From Cryptomeria japonica (taxonomy: Eukaryota; Streptophyta; Pinopsida; Cupressales; Cupressaceae): a stretch of 64,000 nucleotides of DNA. Position numbers and translations under genes: made by a program. Shown in pieces: positions 57,111 through 64,000 of this stretch. The notes beneath the pieces were generated by a model. That model made no database searches. It was not told where the DNA came from and saw only the letters and a program-made list of their open reading frames with translations. Positions within the stretch are counted from its first letter, which is position 1. Each line of letters begins with the position of its first letter. The stretch spans positions 233,956,803 to 234,020,802 of the forward strand of contig NC_081415.1 in NCBI RefSeq assembly GCF_030272615.1. Reading direction: 5' to 3'.

Positions 57111-59281
57111 CAGCATGTAGAGGAGTCTATACAATCAGGCTAGACTCTATCTTATTTTTATCCTTCTCTACCCAAATCGGTTTCTCTTCTTTCTTTTCCT
57201 CTTCTGTCACTTTGTGTTCCGGTTTTGTTTCCAACTTCTCATCTGGTACAACTCTCTTTTGCTTGTCAGTTCTCAGCTGATAGTACCTTGCTATGTGACC
57301 AAAATTTTGACACTTATAGCATTTCACATTAGCACCAAAAGATGTACTCAGTACATTCTTCTAGGACATTTGCATGTTACTCCTACATTCATAACTCTTG
57401 TGACCAAACTCATTGCAATTATAAAACATGATATTTGTACTTTGTAATGAAGCAAATGAGTTTCTACTCTCAAAACTAGGGTTGACATTCATTTTCCTAC
57501 AATCTGCCATTCTATGACTGAAATTATTGCACTGGTGATAATAACCATGAAAATTTGGAATGTACCGGTTAGGTTGTCTTGAACTTGCAAATGACTGCCT
57601 CACCAGGGGGCTTCCTTTCATGGTGCTAACCCTTGTGAATCCTTCATGATCAATTCATGCATTTTTCCTTGGATCTGTATGTCGGTGCATTGAGTATGGT
57701 CTCCAGTTCATTGATTTAGCATACCGATTTGTGTATCAGTTTCTAGAAGCATCTGCATATGTCTTTTTGCCGGTATCCTTGCCCACTATGAATGTCTTCT
57801 TCTCTTCACCTTCCTTTGTAGAAGTGAATTGAATTTCCTTATGCGATGTGTCTTTTCTATTTGAAATTTTACCTTTTAGAAAGCCTAAGCCACCAGTATC
57901 TTTGGATTGCTTCTGTTTACTCAACATCTTGTCTAAAGCTTTAGTATTGCCTTCATACTTGCTTCTCACTTTTATTTCTTCCTGACTTTTCTCCAAGTCC
58001 TTTCGGAGTTTCACTATTTCTACTTCTAGATTCTGATGTTCCTTTTCCTTTTCACTCAAACTGGTACTAGTGACTTCACACATCCTCTTGGCCTCTTCCA
58101 ACTAGAGTTTTAGATCTGTAAGAGTTTTCTGGGACTCTTCAAGAGATTGTTCCAACAACTCTTGTTCTTTAGCTGCAACCCTTTTTACCTTTTAACTCTC
58201 TTCTTGTTTTCTTTAACTCATATAAGGCACTAATGAGTTCTTCTTCTTCAGGTACCGGTTCCTCTTGAGCCATAAAAAGGTTTTCTCTTACTTCATCTCC
58301 ACTGCAATAGTCATCTGAGGCACTTTCCTCATCTATGGTATCATCTTCAAGTGTGTAAAGACTGCTCTACTTCCGGTGGCCTTTCCTACCATACCGGTAG
58401 ACATTTTTCTTCCTATCCTTACTAAATGATCTGTTACCTTTTTATTGATCATCTTCATTCTTATCACCATAAGGACATTTAGCAGCAAAATGTCCAATCT
58501 TTCCACAGTTGAAATATTTGAAAGGTAGCTTTCCTTTATATTTGCCTGAACCTAGATTGAGTCTTCTGATAAAGTTTGCCATGATGTCATCAAAGTGTTC
58601 ACCGGTTGCATCATGAGCAGATTCTTCTTTTCCTTTTCTTGATGTCTTGAATGCAGATTATTTCTTCACAACATCAGTACTGGCAGTCCTCATCTCATAA
58701 GCAGTTAGGGAGCCATACAACTCATCCATTGTGAAGACTTTCAGATCTTTTGCTTCTTCTATTGCTGAGACCTTTGTATCATACTTAGATGTAAGAGTTA
58801 TAAGTACTTTTTTCACTACCACCTAATCTTTTATTTCTTCTCCAAGCCCTCTAATGGTGTTTGTTGTTTCATCAACCCTTTGGAGGTAGTTAGCAATCTT
58901 CTCTTCATTTCTCATCTTCAAACCCTCAATTTGTGCTCTCAAAGTCTGCAACTTGGCTTCCTTGACTTTAGCATCACCTTCAAAAATCTTCTGCAACTTA
59001 TCCTAGGTCTCCTTGGCAGAAGAGTAGTGCATTACTTTAACAAACTCATTATCAGATAACCCACCAAGAATGACATTCTTGGCTTTAGCATTATTCTCAT
59101 ATTCTTTCTTAGCATCTGGATCAGTAGGGGGATTATTAGGAACTGTATATCCATTTACAATCGACATCCATACATCACAACCTAGAGAGGACAAATAGGT
59201 TTCCATTCTTCTACTCCAAAAGGCATAGTTGATACCATCAAACATAGGAGCTTTTGAGGAGGTTGATTTGTTTCTTGCCAT
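57111..59281 (-). pseudogene. R7 gag: UBN2 domain, coiled coil and four CCHC knuckles
   Basis: The preferred start is the ATG at 59281 (Met-Ala-Arg-Asn-Lys); the open frame begins further up in the leader. Domains in order: UBN2-type gag domain (to about 58700, TAG at 59003-59005 where Trp is expected), a first CCHC knuckle with its first Cys changed to Tyr (about 58470-58530), an acidic region, a coiled coil (about 58300-57950, best open at 58101-57736) with a Gly-Gly-Leu-Gly-Phe segment, then three more knuckles (57621-57280), of which the last has lost its final Cys. Frame is broken at several points. Confidence 0.8.
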
Positions 59282-59343
59282 TGTGAACACTTGACAGGAC
59301 CTACCCAAGCTAGAGAACCCTTTTGAAAAAGAAGGGTACCTAA

Positions 59344-59355
59344 GCTCTGATACCA
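59344..59355 (-). promoter_or_regulatory. R7 primer-binding site (initiator tRNA-Met)
   Basis: On the minus strand TGGTATCAGAGC, two bases from the LTR end. Confidence 0.92.
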
Positions 59356-59357
59356 AT

Positions 59358-60126
59358 TGTTGGACACAATGGATCACTAAGAGGGGGGTGAATCAATGAT
59401 TTGTTCTTTTTTTTACCAAAAAGAAGATACCGGTAATATATAAAACAAACTAAGTGTTAACCAACAGCTCAAATAGTGCAACCAAGGTGTGTGAAAGGAT
59501 TTATTAAACCAGTAATATACCACATATACAAAGATGCAACACCAACACGAGATATATACGAGGAAAATTTAGGGCACCAACCCAAGGAGCACCAACCCAT
59601 GATTTATGAGCACTAACTCAAAGGAGCAATAATGTCGACTAGCTATTTCAACAACCATGTTGATGGAGGCTTCACTGACCTCTACGTGTTTGCCACCTTA
59701 ACTCCACATGGCATCACAATAGTCAATCACTTAGCTCATTGACACACAGTCGGTTCATACTTGATCATTCAGAAAACTCATACCGGTACATCCCTTTACT
59801 AGTGAGAACTTCTTCTTCTACTAACCGGCAGTGCATGCTACACTGGTAACACATCTTCACCTCTGATGGTTTGTGATAACTTTATCATTCTGCCTCTTCA
59901 TCATAAACAGACAACCAAATTTCAGACCTATATAAGCTCTATCGGTTATCACTTAACATGCTCACCCACAGATGCATCTCACCTCATATCGATAAAGTAA
60001 CTAATAGTCTCAACAGTTACTTGTCTTTCACCATACTGGTTTAATCTTCTTCATCTCAGATCACATACCTCTACCGGTAGCTTGCCTGCAATATCGGTTG
60101 ACATCAATGACAACTCAATGCCAATA
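59358..60126 (-). repeat. R7 5' LTR (about 769 bp)
   Basis: On the minus strand it starts TATTGGCATTG (a TG-to-TA change, 60126) and ends GTCCAACA (59358), with a C-rich run just before the end (about 59381-59387). The second LTR is absent, so the boundary at 60126 rests on the join to R8 coding. Confidence 0.78.
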
Positions 60127-61204
60127 CTTTGTCCTTGGTTTACCTAGAACTCCAAGAGGATATGACAATGCCTATGTCATAGTGGATAGATTCAGCAAGA
60201 TGGCACACTTTGTGCCTTGCAAATGCACTAATGATGCCTCCTACATAGCAGGTTTGTTCTTCAGAGAGATTGTGAGGATCCATGGTTTGCCACTTAATAT
60301 TGTGAGTGATAGAGATACTAAATTTGTGAGCCACTTTTGGCGAACCTTGTGGAAGAAACTTGGTACCAACCTTTCTTTTTCATCTACATACCATCCATAA
60401 TCTGATGGTCAAACTGAAGTAGTTAATATATCCTTGGGTAATTTGTTGAGATGTCTCACCAAACAGCATGGTCAAGCTTGGTATCTAGTATTGGGACAAG
60501 CAAAGCATGCCTACAATGACTCTGTCAATAGGAGCATAGGTCAGAGTCCATTTGAGATTGTGTATGGATGTCATCCAAGGGGTATCTTAGAACTCAAGGA
60601 TCTCAGCTCCATGGACCATAGGAGTGCCCAAGGTGAAAACTTTGTAGAGCATATGAAGGAGATACATGAACAAGTCAAGGAAATATTGCAACATAACAAT
60701 GAGAAATACAAGATACAAGCAAACAAAACAAGGAGGGAAGTACACTACAAGGTAGGTGATCTAGTTATGCCCTATCTGAGAAAGGAGAGACTCCCTAAGG
60801 GGCAGCCTAGAAAATTATGCATGAAGAAGATTGGACCTCTTAAGGTTGTGCATAAGTATGGCAACGATGTCTATGAGGTAGAACTACCACTAAACTTGGG
60901 TATTTCACGAATCTTTAATGTATGCAATTTTTTTTAGTATAAAGGAACTCAGTCAACTGAAAACCAAGAAGAGCCTACTACTACTGAAGATTTAGATTGG
61001 ATACAAGACCTACCTCTAAGCCAACTGGTGACATTGGATTGCATTCTATATTCCAAGATTGTCAAAAGGACTAGGAAATGAGTCTATAGAGATTACCTAG
61101 TTAAATAGATAGGTCTCCCTAAATCTGAAGCTACATGGATGTCAGAAGTAGATATACTACAACATGGAACCACTGTTCAATCCCTATCCACTCAAGAAAC
61201 TTGA
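60127..61204 (+). pseudogene. R8 chromovirus integrase C-terminal part and chromodomain
   Basis: It starts inside the integrase core right after the first catalytic Asp (Phe-Val-Leu-Gly-Leu-Pro) because R7 sits there. The second Asp is in Ser-Asp-Arg-Asp-Thr-Lys-Phe (about 60307) and the Glu in Gln-Thr-Glu-Val (about 60412). One frame to 61204 with stops at 60398, 60935, 61079 and 61106. The C-terminus has a chromodomain-like segment (about 61030-61140; Tyr-Leu-Val-Lys, then Glu-Ala-Thr-Trp). It is similar to R3 throughout, so R8 is a related chromovirus. Confidence 0.9.
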
Positions 61205-61225
61205 GTCTTTCCTACCTTGGGAGTA

Positions 61226-62781
61226 TGGTGCATGGGAACTTAACAATTTTATTGAGTTTGTTTCCAGTATGTTGGAATCATGTTCTTATCTTTTTCATAA
61301 GGCCAAGAGGCCATTGAGTATGTGCTCAAATGATTGTAAGGGCCCTAAGAGTCTTTGTTTGACCAATGTTGGCATGTGAGCTCTTAAGGGTGCCAAGTAG
61401 AGCACTTGCTAGGCTAAGTTGTTTTTGGGTTAATGTGGGTTGGTTGGTGTTATTTTGAGGTTGTTGAGGTCATATGAGACACTTGAAAGTGATCAAGCTT
61501 TGGGTTGAGAAAATTTGCTCACCCAATGCAAAAATTGCTGATAGCAACTTTACAACATTTTCACCAAATCTTGTACACCAACGGCTAGTTGGTTGTCACA
61601 ATTGGTTGTGAGTATGTGTAGCTACTCCAAGGCTAGTATAAGGCTTGGGAAGACTGATGAGATTCGATTGTTATTGCATGTTCTTTGCAAGTTTGTAGGA
61701 CCTGTATGGGTTGATAATTCCCAATAAGGCACATGGATTGTTAGACTGGTGCCTTACCTTCATTTTTCTTTTGGTTTAAGTCTTGAAGTGTTGTAGTTTG
61801 TAAGTTATCTTCATTTTTTTTTGTAGGCGGGTGCAAAAGTCCTAAAAACCAGGGTCTTGAGAGCACAATGGTTCCAACCTAACATTCCATGGTGGATACC
61901 CACTCTAAAACCTTGTGGAATGTTTGGTTGCAATGTATTTTATGTTTTCTTTTGGGTTTCGAGATAGGGGAAGCTAAATTAGAGATTTACCACCATACCT
62001 TAGGCTTGGCACATTGAGTTGGCAAGCATAAGGTAACAAGGGTAACAAGCCCTAATTGAGTGAATCTGGTGGATGGAGGTGAAGGATGGTTGGGTTGGAA
62101 TTCCTTATGGAAGCATGGACCTAAAAAAACATCAGTTCATTTAGCCAATAGGACTGGTGAAGGTGTTTTAGAAAATTCCTACTTTTTAGGCCTAGGAAGG
62201 GGTAATTAGGCCTAGTTAGCCCTATACGGGTTAGACATGTTGAGGACAGAACCCACCTCTGATTTTGAGATATTGTATGTAAACCCAAAAAGGGTGTATG
62301 GAATAGAAAAGTTTTCCTAGGGTTGTTAAGGAAGATTGGCAGATAATCACAGAATACCCCACTGACAGGGCTAGTAGAATTAGGTCTCCTATTAGGCCTA
62401 AAAGTATAGTTTGCTTGTGAAGCTTGGGATCGGTAAATACTGAAGCTCTTGGGGATGGAGTAGGGTTGGGAACCCATAAAAATTCATCCATCCTTGTGGG
62501 AGTAATGTGCGGAATGAAGATCTTGTGGTAGAGGGGTTGAACTCTTAGGTTGAGTGTGAAAGGGAGCTAGCAAACAAGATCTCCTAAGAAAGAGTATGGA
62601 ACTCACAAAACAAAAAGTGCTTATCCTAGTCTAAGGACCTTGGGAAGGTCAGTGAGGGTAAGTTTTGCAGAACCTTGGGGGGTATGAAGGTTTAGAACCA
62701 TTGGATGGTTCTAGTGTAGCTTTGAGGAGATACCATGACAAGGTAGCCACAAATAGGTGTGACTCAACTCCCTCTACATCA
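61226..62781 (+). repeat. R8 3' LTR (about 1556 bp)
   Basis: It starts TGGTGCATGGG 21 bases after the pol stop and ends CTCTACATCA, the same ends as R3 LTRs (TGGTGTAGGG...CTACATCA). No second copy is in the window. The short frames inside (62121-62491, minus) are taken as chance. Confidence 0.83.
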
Positions 62782-63140
62782 CCCAAAACACATAAAACTT
62801 AGGCAAATAGGAGATAGACCCTCGATCCATCATATTCGCCAATTTCAAAATCCCCGATCTTGATTATTCGCAAATTGGCAAAAATTCGGCACTAAAAAAT
62901 ACACTGTTAGCATAATGGTTATTTTGTATGCATCATTTCTTCTCATGGGTTACGTAAGAAATGGATTAAATGAAATAGGTATTTATTCATTAATTCCTTA
63001 AAACAAATTGTGCAAGAAATATTTAGATTTCACAAAATTCCTAAGAAGAGTATCTCAGATAGATATTCATAGATGACTTTGAGTTTTTGGAAAACCTTGT
63101 CTATAGTGTTAGGAACTTAGTTAAACATAAGTTTTTCTTA
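62782..63140. other. Noncoding stretch right of R8
   Basis: Nothing is recognised. The first five bases, cccaa, would be the R8 target copy. Confidence 0.5.
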
Positions 63141-63149
63141 TCATCTAGA

Positions 63150-63690
63150 GATATATGGTCAAATAGAGAGTAAATCAATTATTGGAGGATTGATGAAGAT
63201 CTATTGCATGGTTCAATGATAGAAGTAGGAGGATTTACATCTACCACTGGTTGAGTTTATTTATAATAAATCATATCATTCTATGATTAAAATGACTCAT
63301 TTGAAGCATTATATGGCCAAAACTACCAAGCTCCTATTAGTTGAGATAACCTAGAAGATAGGGTTAGATTTGGGCAAAAAATGCTATTAGAAATGAAAAA
63401 TAAAATAAAAATAATTAGAAAGATATTAGTAGAAGCCAATGATATGAAAAACATTAATGTTCATGCCAAGCATACTCCACTTAAAGCCACAAAGAAGATC
63501 AATAAAATATTATTAAGAGTAAAACCCCAAAAATGATCAATAAAGTTCAAGACAACTTTACCAAATTAGCACCAAAATTTGTGTGCCCATTTGAAATCTT
63601 AGAAGTAATCAATTTAGTTGGTTACAAAATAGCTCTACTACCATTTTGTGCTTTTATGCATCTTTGTGTCTTATTTAAATTGGTATATAT
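63150..63690 (+). pseudogene. R9: decayed gypsy integrase fragment
   Basis: Three-frame reading gives Leu-Val-Glu-Phe-Ile-Tyr-Asn-Lys-Ser-Tyr-His (about 63247-63280), the segment of gypsy integrase after the catalytic Glu. The Glu region itself is recognisable near 63157. A C-terminal segment ending in a Val-Ser-Tyr-Leu / Lys-Ile-Ala-Leu-like stretch lies near 63620-63680. It is dense in stops and older than R3 and R8. 63691-64000 is AT-rich and unassigned. Confidence 0.65.
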
Positions 63691-64000
63691 CTATATTTAA
63701 TCATGTTCTTGATTGGAATACTCTTCAAGTTTAGAATTCAAGAGTGATCATGATTGAGCATCTTAGAGTGCTCAAGATTTGCATGATCTTCTTGCATAAG
63801 ATATTCATACATTTTCACATTTATTTAATTAAATACTTCATATAAATAATTCCATAAAAAAATTTACATTTGTTTAATTAAGCATTTCATAAAAAAGAAA
63901 AACTTTGTTTTGATTTTGTTTTAAGTTGAACTAAAGCACAAGGATGACAATAGATATTGTTTTTAATTCATGTAAAAGTAAAATCAAAATTTCTCGAGAT

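Larger units (their letters stand above)
56091..60126 (-). mobile_element. R7: 5' half of a minus-strand Sirevirus-like copia
   Basis: The 5' LTR (59358-60126), primer site, full gag, protease and integrase up to Thr-Pro-Tyr-Glu at about 56091 are present; reverse transcriptase, RNase H and 3' LTR are missing. It interrupts R8 integrase at 60127. Its gag has the layout from which ORF1 of N1 and N2 appears to derive. Confidence 0.83.

Overview
This is a plant nuclear window made almost entirely of nested LTR retrotransposons. I see no host gene, rRNA gene, intact tRNA gene, CRISPR array or bacterial operon. Plant origin follows from the element types: chromodomain Ty3/gypsy elements, Tork/TNT1-like and Sirevirus-like Ty1/copia elements, initiator-tRNA-Met primer sites and LINE 3' ends. 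The very deep nesting and AT-rich filler fit a large, repeat-dominated genome. A gymnosperm is plausible, but the sequence does not prove it.

The left half (1-34706) is a stack of insertions. The outermost layer is R4, a plus-strand Sirevirus-like copia element whose visible part starts at 29820. R2, a minus-strand copia element of the same family (off-window left to 29819), sits inside R4's protease region. R2 was then hit twice. R1 is a fairly young Tork-like copia element (105-6119, 894-bp LTRs, TSD caact). R3 is a chromovirus (7407-28428, TSD gtaag). R3 carries two further insertions: N1 (9570-16221) in its gag and N2 (20676-27259) in its 3' LTR.

N1 and N2 are the most interesting objects here. 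They are two members of one non-autonomous copia-derived family. Each has LTRs, a tRNA-Met primer site and several polypurine tracts. ORF1 is gag-like, with a coiled coil and four CCHC knuckles. ORF2 is a conserved frame of about 1100 codons in the place of pol, with no recognisable protease, integrase, reverse transcriptase or RNase H. The two copies share this layout in detail, down to a small hairpin between the ORFs. N1 and N2 could only move with enzymes supplied by another element, probably a Sirevirus-like copia such as R7.

The middle (33144-50380) starts with an LTR that closes R4 and also appears to open R5, a deleted copia copy in which gag is joined directly to reverse transcriptase. 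After a 3.8-kb unassigned AT-rich stretch with microsatellites come the 3' noncoding end of another Sirevirus-like element (K) and, inside it, N3 (39719-50260). N3 is a minus-strand gypsy-type element with gag but no visible pol. Its primer site matches the 3' half of tRNA-Lys over about 37 nt. Its 3' LTR carries a truncated LINE, and its other LTR preserves the empty site.

The right end (50380-64000) holds older debris: an LTR with a polypurine tract (R6), a decayed Tork-like gag (R10), T-rich filler, a coiled-coil fragment, an RNase H-bearing LINE tail, the 5' half of the minus-strand Sirevirus-like R7, the 3' end of a second chromovirus (R8) and a decayed gypsy integrase (R9). Every coding region carries stops or frameshifts. 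The ones I could interpret by comparison look mostly like C-to-T or G-to-A changes.
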